Shown piece by piece: positions 7,280 to 16,904 of a stretch of 64,000 nt of DNA. Positions within the stretch are counted from its first letter, which is position 1, and each line of letters opens with the position of its first letter. Under the pieces are notes generated by a model, which saw only the letters and a program-made list of their open reading frames with translations, had not been told where the DNA came from and searched no databases. This stretch comes from CAZCAQ01 sp964540135 (lineage in GTDB: Bacteria; Patescibacteriota; WWE3; UBA101185; UBA10185). The DNA is taken from contig CAZILK010000001.1 in NCBI GenBank assembly GCA_964540135.1, forward strand, positions 62,001 to 126,000, given 5' to 3'. The position numbers were made by a program, and so were the translations under genes.

Positions 7280-9018
7280 GGAAAAAACACCTCCCAAGCT
7301 ACACTTTTTCAAGATCAGATGTTGTGTTCGCGGTTTTTGTAGTCACATCAGCCATTTTCATTGTTAAGCTTTTTACAATTCAAGTTACAAGACATGAAGT
7401 TTTGGCAGCTCAAGCGACAAAGCAATATCAAAATCTTCAGCAGATCCAAGCTAAACGAGGCAATATATACACAAGAGACATGTATCCGCTAGCAGCAACT
7501 CAAAAAGCATATCTTATGTTTTTTGAGCCAAAGCTAGTTACTGATTTTACAAAGACCTCTCAAGCAGTTTCAAAAATTCTTGCTGGAGGGGATTCTAAAC
7601 TTTACGAGACTTATAACTCTAGATTTCTTGATCTGCTTAAACTTGATCTATACTGGGTTGCGGCAGAACATGAGATCTTGCCTGAAACAAAAAATAAGCT
7701 TGAGGAGCTAAATATTAAGGGGGTTGGGTTTGAAGAAGAGCCGATAAGATTTTATCCGGAGAAAAGGCTTGCTTCTCATGTACTTGGGTATGTTGCCAAA
7801 AATAAAGCTGGAACCATTCAGGGTTATTTTGGTGTGGAGGGGTACTTTAACGGGGACTTACAAGGTAAGCCTGGTCGAGTAATTCAGGAGAGAGATGCAA
7901 CTGGAAGCCCAATTCTTGTTGGCAAGTATAAAAAAGATGATCCAATTAATGGAACTGATATTGTTTTAACACTTGATAGATCAATTCAGTATATGGTTGA
8001 GAAAAAACTTGTAGAAGGTGTTAAAAAATATGAAGCAGATTTTGGAAGCGTTATTGTTATGGACGCTTTAACCGGTCAAATACTAGCACTAGCAAACTTC
8101 CCTGATTACGATCCTTCAAGCTTAACTTTTGATGAAGAGGCTAAAGATATGTACTCAGATCAAAAAATTAACTTTGCAGTTTCAGAGGTATATGAACCGG
8201 GTTCAGTTATTAAAGCACTAACTGTAAGCTCCGGAATTGATACCGGAGTTATTTCCCCAAGCACAACTTTTACAGACGGAGGACCTGTCACTTATTCTGA
8301 TTACACAATTGATAACTGGGATGGGAAGCATCATGGGGTGCAAACAATCACAGAACTTCTTCAAAAATCAAATAACATAGGTTCGTCTTGGGTTGCGCAC
8401 CAAGTAGGAGGAAAAAATTTATATAAATATTTTAGGAGCTTTGGACTTGGCTCCCGTTCCGGTATTGAGCTTGAAGGCGAAGATTCAGGTTTCTTAAAGG
8501 CCGAAGACACCTTAACTGATATTGATCTCGCAACATCAGGCTTTGGCCAAGGCATGTCAGCTACCCCACTTCAAGTATTAAATGCGTTTAATACTATTGC
8601 TAATGACGGCATACTCCTCAGGCCAAGAATTGTAATGGAGATGCGGGAAGCTGATCGTGTTATTACGCTTAGTACAAAGCCTGTTAAAAGAGTTATGTCA
8701 AAAAAGTCTGCAGATACAGTTGAGAAAATGCTTGAGGAGGCAGCAGTTGGAGGAGAAGCAAAATACTTTGTGTTAAAAAACTATAAAATTGCCGGTAAAA
8801 CTGGAACTGCTCAGATACCAAAAGACGGTAAGTACGATCCAAACGAAACAAACGCTACATTTGTTGGTTACCTGTCAGGGGAAAAGAAGATTTCTATGCT
8901 TGTTAAATTAAATAGGCCTAAAACAAGCCCGTATGCTGCTGAGACGGCAGTTCCTATGTGGATGGATATTGCAACCGAGATGATTAAATACTACGGTATA
9001 GCACCTGACAGGCTTTAA
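7276..9018 (+). CDS. ftsI: Penicillin-binding protein 2 / FtsI transpeptidase
   Basis: This 580-residue class B PBP cross-links septal peptidoglycan. It has an N-terminal membrane anchor (about 16-35), a PBP dimerisation domain (RGNIYTRDMYPLAAT near 57) and a transpeptidase domain. The active-site motifs are EPGSVIK (SxxK), KSNN (SxN) and KTGTAQ. No PASTA domain follows. The start ATG overlaps the ftsL stop by 4 nt (ATGA). At the other end, the stop codon shares the bases TTAA with the stop of the convergent LCP gene. Confidence 0.95.
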   Translation: MRKKHLPSYTFSRSDVVFAVFVVTSAIFIVKLFTIQVTRHEVLAAQATKQYQNLQQIQAKRGNIYTRDMYPLAATQKAYLMFFEPKLVTDFTKTSQAVSKILAGGDSKLYETYNSRFLDLLKLDLYWVAAEHEILPETKNKLEELNIKGVGFEEEPIRFYPEKRLASHVLGYVAKNKAGTIQGYFGVEGYFNGDLQGKPGRVIQERDATGSPILVGKYKKDDPINGTDIVLTLDRSIQYMVEKKLVEGVKKYEADFGSVIVMDALTGQILALANFPDYDPSSLTFDEEAKDMYSDQKINFAVSEVYEPGSVIKALTVSSGIDTGVISPSTTFTDGGPVTYSDYTIDNWDGKHHGVQTITELLQKSNNIGSSWVAHQVGGKNLYKYFRSFGLGSRSGIELEGEDSGFLKAEDTLTDIDLATSGFGQGMSATPLQVLNAFNTIANDGILLRPRIVMEMREADRVITLSTKPVKRVMSKKSADTVEKMLEEAAVGGEAKYFVLKNYKIAGKTGTAQIPKDGKYDPNETNATFVGYLSGEKKISMLVKLNRPKTSPYAAETAVPMWMDIATEMIKYYGIAPDRL

Positions 9019-10043
9019 GGAGTAGTTTTTTCTATTGTGCTGACAGGCTCAGCTTCAACATCTGGTTTTTTAACACCGTTTAGTTCGTCTTGTACTGCTA
9101 GTTTAAAACTACTGAAAGAATCTCCTCCAATTGGTGCTAGTACCCAAGCACCTCCATATTCTTCCATAGGTGGTGTAAACAAATAGTCGTAATCAAGATA
9201 CAATGAAGAAATTGTGTATTTCTCATAATCTTTGTGTAAGTCCCACAAATAGCCTACATCTGAAAGTGCGAGGTTTGTATCCATTCTACCCTTTGTAACC
9301 ATATCAAATGCTTTACTAAGTTCCATGTTTTTAAATATACTGCTTGGCTGCTTCACAGCCTTTAGCATCCCTTTTAATATTAAGTGTTGGCGTTTCATTC
9401 TGCCCCAGTCCCCGTTATCGTTATCGCCTTTTCTGCTTCTTGAGAATATTAAGGCTCTTTCGCCGTTTAGTACTTCTTTACCCTCTGTAAATGTAACTGT
9501 TTGATATTCAAACGTAGCATCAACCGGGTATTGCGAATCAGTGAATGTTGTTTCAACATCAACAGGCACACCTCCCATAGAATCAACAATCCATGAAAAG
9601 TCCTCAAAATCAGTCAGTACAAACTTCTCAGGTCTAAGACCGGTTATTTCTTCCATTGCATTTTGCATCTCTCCCCATCCGTCTTGAATGTAGGTTGCGT
9701 TTATTCTGCCTGTTTTCCACCACAAATCTCTTGGGACTGAGATCATAACTGCTTTGTTTTTCACCTTATCCACCGATACTAAGATCATAATATCTGTTCT
9801 GTACCCTTCATTCTTACTTCTTCTATCAACACCAAGTAGCATAAAGGTAGTTTTATCACTTTTTGCAAGTGCGCTGTTGTGATCACTGCTGTTGCTTTCA
9901 GTCCTTCTCTTATCACTTTGATCGTAATTTGCCTTAGGGTCGGCAAAGGTTGCTGGAGTTTGATTTTGATCGATAAAATAGTAGCCAATTCCAAAGATAG
10001 TGAAAAATGCAAAGAACGCGCATATAAACTTTAAAATTTTCAT
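9015..10043 (-). CDS. LytR-CpsA-Psr (LCP) family glycopolymer transferase
   Basis: This 342-residue membrane-anchored protein has an N-terminal helix (about 4-24) and one LCP domain. Family motifs are TTFMLLGVDRR, YRTDIMILVSVD, MISVPRDLWW, GRINATY, GGVPVDVE and LNGERALIFSRSR with the following RMKRQ. LCP enzymes attach lipid-linked glycopolymers to peptidoglycan outside the cell. It is divergent from galU, whose product UDP-glucose feeds such polymers. On the minus strand TAAAAT (complement of 10050-10055) is followed by exactly 6 nt and the ATG, so the mRNA is probably leaderless. Confidence 0.93.
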   Translation of the reverse strand: MKILKFICAFFAFFTIFGIGYYFIDQNQTPATFADPKANYDQSDKRRTESNSSDHNSALAKSDKTTFMLLGVDRRSKNEGYRTDIMILVSVDKVKNKAVMISVPRDLWWKTGRINATYIQDGWGEMQNAMEEITGLRPEKFVLTDFEDFSWIVDSMGGVPVDVETTFTDSQYPVDATFEYQTVTFTEGKEVLNGERALIFSRSRKGDNDNGDWGRMKRQHLILKGMLKAVKQPSSIFKNMELSKAFDMVTKGRMDTNLALSDVGYLWDLHKDYEKYTISSLYLDYDYLFTPPMEEYGGAWVLAPIGGDSFSSFKLAVQDELNGVKKPDVEAEPVSTIEKTTP

Positions 10044-10107
10044 GAAAGGATTTTACCTCAGATTTCTTTATGTAGAAAGCAATATATTCTCAAAATGGTT
10101 TAGGTTG

Positions 10108-10113
10108 TATAAT
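10108..10113 (+). promoter_or_regulatory. -10 element of galU (leaderless)
   Basis: A perfect TATAAT ends 6 nt before the galU ATG at 10120. No good -35 box is seen. Confidence 0.5.
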
Positions 10114-10119
10114 TTCAGC

Positions 10120-11016
10120 ATGCATAAAAAAGTTACCAAAGCTGTTATTCCGGCTGCAGGATTTGGGACAAGATTTTTACCACAAACAAAGGCTATGCCA
10201 AAGGAGATGTTGCCTCTTGTTGATAAGCCAATCATCCAATACATAGTTGAGAACCTTGTAGATGCCGGTATCAAAGACATCATAATTGTTACCGGTTATC
10301 ATAAAAGATCTATCGAGGATCATTTTGATACGCCTTCTCAAGACTTAATCGAAAACTTAAAAGCTGGCGGTGATAAAAAGCTTGGACTTCTCTCAGATGT
10401 TGAGCGCATTGCCTCAATGGCAAACTTTGTGTATTTGAGGCAAAAAGGCCCTTACGGTAACGGTACCCCGCTTCTCAATGTATCTCATCTACTACGCGAT
10501 GAGCCTTTTTTATATGTATGGGGTGATGATATGGTCGATTCTGAGCCAAATGAATTTAAACAGTTAATCTCAGCTTACGAAAAATATGGCCATTCTTGCC
10601 TTGCGTGTGTGCGAGCAGGGTCGGATGAAGATTACGATAGGTATGGGTTTATATCAGGCGAGCTCTTAGAAGACGGTGTTTACAAAGTTGATAAACTCAT
10701 TGAGAAACCTGGTAAGGACAGTGCACCGTCTAATCTAGGTGCCGTGTCTAGTTTTTTATACACCCCGGATGTATTTAATTACGTTGATGCTGCAATAAAT
10801 GATTTGGGAGATAAATCTGAACTCTATTGGGTCGATGTGCTTGAGCGTATGATGGCTGATGGCGTGCCTGTTCTTGGAATTGAGATCAAAAACGGTAAGT
10901 TTCTAGACTTAGGCAATAAATTTGAGTATTTAAAGGCAGTTGTTGAATTTGGACTTAGGGATAAAGAGATTGGCGATGATTTATTAAAATGGATAAAACA
11001 TTTCTGTAGGTTTTAG
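10120..11016 (+). CDS. galU: UTP-glucose-1-phosphate uridylyltransferase
   Basis: This 298-residue nucleotidyltransferase makes UDP-glucose from UTP and glucose-1-phosphate. The N-terminal signature AVIPAAGFGTRFLPQTKAMP is followed by KEMLPLVDKPIIQY. VWGDDMVDSE (near 135) holds the metal-binding Asp and IEKPGKDSAPSNLGAVSSFLY the sugar-binding region. I place the start at ATG 10120, just before the conserved motif and 6 nt after a TATAAT; the frame is open further upstream but those codons overlap the promoter. Together with the phosphohexomutase at 13143 it can supply activated sugar for envelope glycans. Confidence 0.94.
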   Translation: MHKKVTKAVIPAAGFGTRFLPQTKAMPKEMLPLVDKPIIQYIVENLVDAGIKDIIIVTGYHKRSIEDHFDTPSQDLIENLKAGGDKKLGLLSDVERIASMANFVYLRQKGPYGNGTPLLNVSHLLRDEPFLYVWGDDMVDSEPNEFKQLISAYEKYGHSCLACVRAGSDEDYDRYGFISGELLEDGVYKVDKLIEKPGKDSAPSNLGAVSSFLYTPDVFNYVDAAINDLGDKSELYWVDVLERMMADGVPVLGIEIKNGKFLDLGNKFEYLKAVVEFGLRDKEIGDDLLKWIKHFCRF

Positions 11017-11049
11017 GCAACTTCTAGTTTACAAAAGATCCATAAAGTC

Positions 11050-11078
11050 TTGCACTCCTATTTTTAATCCACTATCAT
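11050..11078 (+). promoter_or_regulatory. Promoter of the two-component operon (leaderless)
   Basis: TTGCAC (11050-11055), a 17-bp spacer and TATCAT (11073-11078), with the response-regulator ATG exactly 6 nt later. Confidence 0.65.
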
Positions 11079-11084
11079 AAAGCT

Positions 11085-11489
11085 ATGAGTAAGAACATAT
11101 TAGTTGTTGAAGACGATATTCAATTTTACACACTATACGGCACTGAACTTCAGTCCAGAGGTTATAAAGTAACTAATGTTTCAGACGGTGCACTTGCAGT
11201 TCAGGCAATTCAAGACCAAAAACCTGATCTTGTGCTTCTTGACCTTGTTTTACCAGGCAGAAACGGGCTTGATATTCTAAGAGATATTCGCTCTCAAGCA
11301 GCTCTCGAGTCTTTAAAAGTCGTAGTTTTAACAAACTATGGTGGTGAGGAAAATGTTAGTACGGCTCTTGAGCTTGGTGCAACTGATTATGTTATGAAAT
11401 ATAAAATAGTCCCTTCCGAACTCGCCGATAAGATTGCATCGCTGTTTGGCGACACAGGCGGATCGGTAGTTAATATGACTAATTTGTAG
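11085..11489 (+). CDS. Response regulator, receiver domain only
   Basis: This 134-residue protein is a CheY-like receiver without an output domain. ILVVEDDIQ gives the acidic pocket (near residues 5-12), LVLLDLVLPGRNG the phosphoacceptor Asp (about 54), VVLTN the Thr position and YVMKYK the conserved Lys. It likely receives phosphate from the histidine kinase encoded 2 nt downstream. With no DNA-binding domain, it must act through protein contacts or serve in a relay. Confidence 0.93.
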   Translation: MSKNILVVEDDIQFYTLYGTELQSRGYKVTNVSDGALAVQAIQDQKPDLVLLDLVLPGRNGLDILRDIRSQAALESLKVVVLTNYGGEENVSTALELGATDYVMKYKIVPSELADKIASLFGDTGGSVVNMTNL

Positions 11490-11491
11490 AC

Positions 11492-13138
11492 ATGAACCTA
11501 AACTCAATCTGGGTACTGCTCATACTCTCGTCTCTGTTAATCTCGTTTCTAACCATCTATATCCATCTTAAAGCATCCAAAGTCTTAAAAGATAAGCTTG
11601 AGAAAAAAGAACTTGAGTATAAACATCAAGCATACGAAACACTTCTGCTTGATCTTATTCATCAAAAGTTTGGGTATGTTATTGATATCAATAAAATTCT
11701 TGATACTGTTGTTGAATCTCTGTCTTCAATTATTGGATATACAGCAGTCTCATACATTCATATAACGCCTGCAAAAATGCGGTTTCGGTTTCATATGTTT
11801 GAACAAACCCCACAATCTTATCTTGAAGAAGTTAAAAGTAGGCTGATAAATGACTCTCTCAAAGACTACGCTTCAATTAAAATCCAAAATTACATGGAAG
11901 AGACAGTTTCGGGAAACCTGATAAATGATGCACTTGTTTTTGAACCAAAGTCGTTTATAGATATCCCTGTACTAATTGATGAGGATTTAGTCGGCGTAAT
12001 TCTAGTTACCTCAAGATATGATAATTTCTATAAAGAAGATGACTCAAATCTTGCTAGAAAATCAATCTCAAGAGTCTTTGTTGAGGTTGCGAGACTTAAA
12101 AAACTAATTGATGGAGAGAAAACAAAGCTTGAGGTGCTCGTAGATAGTATGGATTCAGGAGTAATTTTGATCGGAGAAGATTTCTCAATTATTGCAATAA
12201 ATAATACATGTGTTGAGCTACTTGAACTAAAGAGTAAAACAGACACAACAATCTTTGAGATCGCAGCCTCTTTTACTAAGGTGTTTCCGCTTGATCTTGC
12301 TCTAGCTGAGGTACTTAAAGAAGAAAAACATAAGCAGTATAAAGATATTGCTTATAACGATAAATATTTTGATGTAACAATCCTTCCAATTAACAGTGCG
12401 GTTACTAAAAAATCAGTAGGAATAATTATTAATGACAGAACTGATGAACATAAGTTTAGCCAGATTAAAGACGATTTTATTTCAATGGTTGTGCATGAAC
12501 TAAGATCCCCCTTAACTATAATAAAAGGCACGGCCGACATGTTAATTAAAAGAGGGGACGATATGCTTGGAAATCAAAAGATTACACTTCTACAGCAGGT
12601 GGAGGATTCATCCTCAAGATTAATCGGACTTGTAAATGATTTACTAGATTCAGCTAAAATTGAAGCTGGTAAGATTTCAATTCGTAAAACACAAAATGAT
12701 TTAAATAAGACATTACTTGAGGTTGTTAACGAGTACTCACAATCTGCAAAAGACAAAAAGCTTTTCTTATCTGTTGATACTGATATTCAAATTGCAATGT
12801 TTAAGTTTGATGCTGACCGGGTAAAACAAGTATTAACAAACCTTATTGCTAATGCATTGAAGTTTACAAAAACGGGAGGAGTTCATGTTTCATCAAACCT
12901 TAAAAACGGCTTTGCTGAGGTTAGTGTTGCAGATACTGGAATCGGGATTAGTGAGAGTGATAAGGCTGAACTGTTTAATAAGTATACCCAGCTTCAGAAA
13001 ACTAAAACCAAAGAAAACGGTACCGGTCTTGGACTTGTTATTGCCAAAGGTATAGTTGAGGCACATGGGGGTAATATTTATGTTTTGGATAATAAACCTG
13101 TTGGTGCTGTTTTTAAATTTACACTTCCTGTAAACTGA
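11492..13138 (+). CDS. Membrane histidine kinase with GAF-like and PAS domains
   Basis: This 548-residue sensor kinase has one N-terminal helix (about 6-25), a GAF-like region (about 50-200), a PAS-like region (LVDSMDSGVILIGEDFSIIAINN, near 218-240), a HisKA domain with FISMVVHELRSPLTIIKG (phospho-His near 330) and a HATPase domain with NLIANALKFT, DTGIGI and GTGLGLVIAKGIVEAHGG. It forms an operon with the receiver upstream. No large outer sensor domain is present, so the signal is probably cytoplasmic or within the membrane. The stop is a TGA, and the phosphohexomutase starts 4 nt later. Confidence 0.94.
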   Translation: MNLNSIWVLLILSSLLISFLTIYIHLKASKVLKDKLEKKELEYKHQAYETLLLDLIHQKFGYVIDINKILDTVVESLSSIIGYTAVSYIHITPAKMRFRFHMFEQTPQSYLEEVKSRLINDSLKDYASIKIQNYMEETVSGNLINDALVFEPKSFIDIPVLIDEDLVGVILVTSRYDNFYKEDDSNLARKSISRVFVEVARLKKLIDGEKTKLEVLVDSMDSGVILIGEDFSIIAINNTCVELLELKSKTDTTIFEIAASFTKVFPLDLALAEVLKEEKHKQYKDIAYNDKYFDVTILPINSAVTKKSVGIIINDRTDEHKFSQIKDDFISMVVHELRSPLTIIKGTADMLIKRGDDMLGNQKITLLQQVEDSSSRLIGLVNDLLDSAKIEAGKISIRKTQNDLNKTLLEVVNEYSQSAKDKKLFLSVDTDIQIAMFKFDADRVKQVLTNLIANALKFTKTGGVHVSSNLKNGFAEVSVADTGIGISESDKAELFNKYTQLQKTKTKENGTGLGLVIAKGIVEAHGGNIYVLDNKPVGAVFKFTLPVN

Positions 13139-13142
13139 AGAT

Positions 13143-14549
13143 ATGATTCTGCCAACAAGTATTTTTCGAAGATATGATATTCGCGGCGTCTACCCTGAGG
13201 AAATAAATGAAGCAGCAGCTCTGCATATCGGTCGTGGCTTTGGGACTTTTTTCAACTCAAAAGGTATTAAGAATATAGTTGTGGGCAGGGATAATAGACT
13301 AAGCTCGCCATCGGTTGCTAAAAACTTTATTGAGGGTGTTTTAAGCACCGGTTGTAATGTTACGTTTATAGATATTACTCTAACCCCAGTTATTCATTTT
13401 TTAACATGCACAGGAAGCTTTGACGCCGGAATAATGGTTACGGCAAGTCATAATCCTGCAAACTTTAATGGGTTTAGAGTCGATTATAAAAATGCAGTAC
13501 CGCTTCATGGAACCGATCTTAAGCAGATCGAAAGCATAATAACTAAAGAGGATTATATTGAGGGTGAGGGGTTACTTCTTGAACAAGATTTAAATTATCT
13601 ATATACAGATTTCCTGAAAACTAAATTCCCAAATCTCGCTAAACTTAAAGTTGTTATTGATACAGGGAATGGCGCTGCGTCAGTTATAGCGCCGAAGTTT
13701 TTTACAGAACTTGGGTGTGAAGTTATAGGAAGTAACACCGATATCGCGGGTGGTTTTAAACTTGGGATACCGGATCCTGAAGATCCACTTATGATGGAGA
13801 GGGTATCAAAAGAAGTATTAGACAGTGGTGCAGAGACTGGCTTTGCCTTTGATGAAGACGCTGACCGGTTTGGCCTTGTTGATTCTCAAGGTCTTCATTA
13901 TGGATCCGATAAAGTTCTGATGCTTTTTGCCAAAAATGAACTTGAGAGAAAAAAGGGAGTAATTGTTTTTGATGTTAAATCTTCGCAAACATTGTATAAC
14001 TTTATTCAAAGTGAGGGCGGTGTGCCTAAAATGATTAGAACCGGGCACCCTTTTTTTGTTGAAGAAACTGGCAAAGGCGCTATCCTTGGGGCTGAATTCT
14101 CTGGCCATTTTTATTTTGCAAATGATTACTACGGGTTTGATGACGGACTTTACGCAGCATGCAAGGTACTTGAAATCCTATCAAAGACAAAGCGCCCGCT
14201 TTCAAACTTAATGGAAGAGTTTCCAAAGACATACCATACCGGTGAGATTAAAGTAACATGTGATGATGCCTCAAAATACTCGATTCTTGAAACACTAACT
14301 AAAACTGTTGGGAATATGTCAAGTGGTTACCAAAGATTTGTAGCTCTTGACGGCTTGCGGGTTAATATTACTGATACTGGATGGTTTCTGATCAGAGCAT
14401 CTAATACATCCCCGTATTTAAGTATCAGACTTGAAGGTGAAAATCTCTCTGTAACTAAACTGCTTCAAGAAAAAGTGTTTCAAATGCTTGACCCGTTTGG
14501 TTTAACAGATTCTCATCTTGTTTTAGAAAGTAAGATATTCTATTCATAG
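13143..14549 (+). CDS. Phosphomannomutase / phosphoglucomutase
   Basis: This 468-residue alpha-D-phosphohexomutase moves phosphate between C6 and C1 of a hexose. Motifs are FRRYDIRGVYPEEI at the N terminus, VTASHNPANFNGFRV with the phosphoserine (near residue 101), FDEDADRFGLVD for Mg2+ (near 237-248), EFSGHFYF for sugar choice (about 318) and a C-terminal phosphate-binding IRASNTSPYLSIRLEG. It can serve both mannose and glucose sugars. It closes the two-component operon and matches galU in function. Confidence 0.93.
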   Translation: MILPTSIFRRYDIRGVYPEEINEAAALHIGRGFGTFFNSKGIKNIVVGRDNRLSSPSVAKNFIEGVLSTGCNVTFIDITLTPVIHFLTCTGSFDAGIMVTASHNPANFNGFRVDYKNAVPLHGTDLKQIESIITKEDYIEGEGLLLEQDLNYLYTDFLKTKFPNLAKLKVVIDTGNGAASVIAPKFFTELGCEVIGSNTDIAGGFKLGIPDPEDPLMMERVSKEVLDSGAETGFAFDEDADRFGLVDSQGLHYGSDKVLMLFAKNELERKKGVIVFDVKSSQTLYNFIQSEGGVPKMIRTGHPFFVEETGKGAILGAEFSGHFYFANDYYGFDDGLYAACKVLEILSKTKRPLSNLMEEFPKTYHTGEIKVTCDDASKYSILETLTKTVGNMSSGYQRFVALDGLRVNITDTGWFLIRASNTSPYLSIRLEGENLSVTKLLQEKVFQMLDPFGLTDSHLVLESKIFYS

Positions 14550-14573
14550 GAGTGTTTGTGCTATCCTTACATT

Positions 14574-16856
14574 ATGAATAAAAAAACTGCCCAAATTCTA
14601 TGGTTTAAAGAAATTTCAAAAAACGATATCCCACTTGTTGGTGGAAAAGGTGCCAACCTTGGAGAGATGTTTGTTGCAAAAATCCCTGTTCCTGATGGCT
14701 TTGTTGTTACAGCAAAAGCCTATTACGACTTTTTACAAAAAACTTCACTCAAAAAGAAAATTCTAACAGAGCTTTCAGGGCTTGATGTTAATAAATCAAA
14801 AGACCTGATGGCAGCATCTGAGAAGATCAAAACAGCAATTCTTGCAGCAGAGATGCCAAAAGACTTAGCAACCGCTATTAAAAAAGCGTATCACGAGCTG
14901 TGTGGTGAAAGTGATAGGTTTGTGGCAGTTAGATCATCTGCAACAGCAGAAGACCTGCCTGATGCCTCATTTGCTGGTCAACAAGAAACTTATCTTAATA
15001 TAAAAGGCTATGAAGATGTTGTTAAAAATGTACAGAAATGCTGGGCATCGCTTTTTGAATCAAGAGCGATATTTTACAGAACCGATAAAGGTTTTAATCA
15101 TATGAAAGTTGGAATTGCAGTACCAATACAGCTTATGATCCAATCAGAAGTCTCAGGCATTATGTTTACCGTTAACCCTTTAACTAACAGCCGCGAAGAA
15201 ATATCTATTGAAGCGGCGTACGGTCTTGGTCAACCTGTAGTTTCTGGTGAATTAACCCCCGATCAATACATTGTTGGGAAAAAAGCATGGGATATTAATT
15301 ATAAATATATAGCAACCCAAACATGGCAGTTTACTCTTGGCGGCAATGCTCCTGTCTCTGCCGCATATCAAGACAAACAAAAAATGGACGATGCAAGGAT
15401 CATTGAGCTTGCCAAAATCGGAGCTCATGTTGAAGAGCATTATAAAATGCCAATGGATATTGAATGGGGACTCGAGAATAGAAAACTATACATAGTACAG
15501 GCTCGCCCTGTCACAACCCTTAGTTTTCAAAGCAATGCCGATGATTTGAAGGTAGATGAGTCTAAGCATCCAAAGCTCCTTCTTGAAGGACTTGGAGCAT
15601 CCCCTGGGGTAGCTTCAGGTAAGGTGGTCATTGTTAAAAATCCATCTGAAATTGATCTTGTTAAACAAGGCGATATTTTAGTTGCTGAAATGACAAATCC
15701 GGACTACGTTCCGGCAATGAGAAGAGCATCTGCCATTCTAACTGATAAAGGCGGTCGTACTTCTCATGCTGCAATTGTTAGCAGAGAACTTGGTATTCCG
15801 GCTGTTGTTGGCTCGATTCATGCAACCTCGATTTTATCTCTTGGAGAGCTTATTACTGTTGATGGTTTTGACGGTAAAGTCTATGAAGGGGATGTTACAG
15901 CAGTAAATGAGAAACGCGAAAAAATAGTATCACTGGCAGAGCTTGAGATTAAAACTGCAACAAAGATCTATATGAATCTTGCAGAACCTGAACTTGCTGA
16001 AGAGATGGCAATGAGAAGAGTTGACGGTGTTGGTCTTTTACGAGCTGAATTTATGATTGCAGCAATTGGAACTCACCCAAGAAAGTTTATTGAAGATGGT
16101 CAGTCGCAAGAATTTACAGATAAACTATCTGAAGGTATGGAGAGATTTGCTAAAGCATTTAACCCAAGACCGGTTGTATATCGTGCAACTGATTTTAGAT
16201 CCAATGAATACAAGAACCTTAAAGGTGGGGCAAAGTATGAGCAAGATGAGTTTAATCCGATGATTGGGTTTAGAGGAACTGGAAGGTATCTTGTTGATGA
16301 TGAGGTTTTTAAACTTGAAATTGACGCTATGCTTAATGTTCGAAATAAACTAGGGTATAAGAATCTATATCTGATGCTTCCGTTTGTTAGAACTCTTGAT
16401 CAATTAAGAGAATGCAAGAAGCTTTTATCTTCGTACGGCCTGCGTCGAAGTGGCAATTTTAAATTATGGATGATGGTTGAAATACCTTCTAATGTCATTT
16501 TACTTGATGAGTTTATTGATGAGGGAATTGATGGAGTGTCTGTTGGTACTAATGATTTAACAATGTTAACTCTTGGAGTTGATCGTGATAATGAGAAGGT
16601 TGCAAATATATACTCTGAGATGGATCCTGCAGTTCTCAAATCACTAGAGAAGATTGTAACTACATGCAGAAAAAGAGACATTACGTGTTCAATCTGTGGC
16701 CAAGCCCCATCTGTATATCCGGAAATGGTTGAAATGCTTGTTGAGTGGGGTATAACTTCGGTTTCTGTTAGCCCTGATGTTTTAGAAAAAACTCGTAAGA
16801 TAGTTTATGATGTTGAACAAAAAGCACTAAAAGCAAAAAAGATAAAACACAAATGA
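14574..16856 (+). CDS. ppsA: Phosphoenolpyruvate synthase
   Basis: This 760-residue enzyme makes PEP from pyruvate and ATP, releasing AMP and phosphate. The N-terminal ATP-grasp-like domain has VGGKGANLGEM and AVRSSATAEDLPDASFAGQQETYLN (near 115-139). The swivelling domain carries GGRTSHAAIVSREL, with the phospho-His at about residue 398. The C-terminal TIM barrel has VGLLRAEFM, NPMIGFRG and SVGTNDLTMLTLGVDRD, and SICGQAPS near the end. I start at ATG 14574; six upstream in-frame codons begin at 14556. It clusters with enolase and phosphoglycerate mutase, the three steps around PEP. Confidence 0.96.
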   Translation: MNKKTAQILWFKEISKNDIPLVGGKGANLGEMFVAKIPVPDGFVVTAKAYYDFLQKTSLKKKILTELSGLDVNKSKDLMAASEKIKTAILAAEMPKDLATAIKKAYHELCGESDRFVAVRSSATAEDLPDASFAGQQETYLNIKGYEDVVKNVQKCWASLFESRAIFYRTDKGFNHMKVGIAVPIQLMIQSEVSGIMFTVNPLTNSREEISIEAAYGLGQPVVSGELTPDQYIVGKKAWDINYKYIATQTWQFTLGGNAPVSAAYQDKQKMDDARIIELAKIGAHVEEHYKMPMDIEWGLENRKLYIVQARPVTTLSFQSNADDLKVDESKHPKLLLEGLGASPGVASGKVVIVKNPSEIDLVKQGDILVAEMTNPDYVPAMRRASAILTDKGGRTSHAAIVSRELGIPAVVGSIHATSILSLGELITVDGFDGKVYEGDVTAVNEKREKIVSLAELEIKTATKIYMNLAEPELAEEMAMRRVDGVGLLRAEFMIAAIGTHPRKFIEDGQSQEFTDKLSEGMERFAKAFNPRPVVYRATDFRSNEYKNLKGGAKYEQDEFNPMIGFRGTGRYLVDDEVFKLEIDAMLNVRNKLGYKNLYLMLPFVRTLDQLRECKKLLSSYGLRRSGNFKLWMMVEIPSNVILLDEFIDEGIDGVSVGTNDLTMLTLGVDRDNEKVANIYSEMDPAVLKSLEKIVTTCRKRDITCSICGQAPSVYPEMVEMLVEWGITSVSVSPDVLEKTRKIVYDVEQKALKAKKIKHK

Positions 16857-16904
16857 AAGTCACCTGGGTACTAAATACTTCTTATTGTAGTATTTCGTTT
16901 TCTT

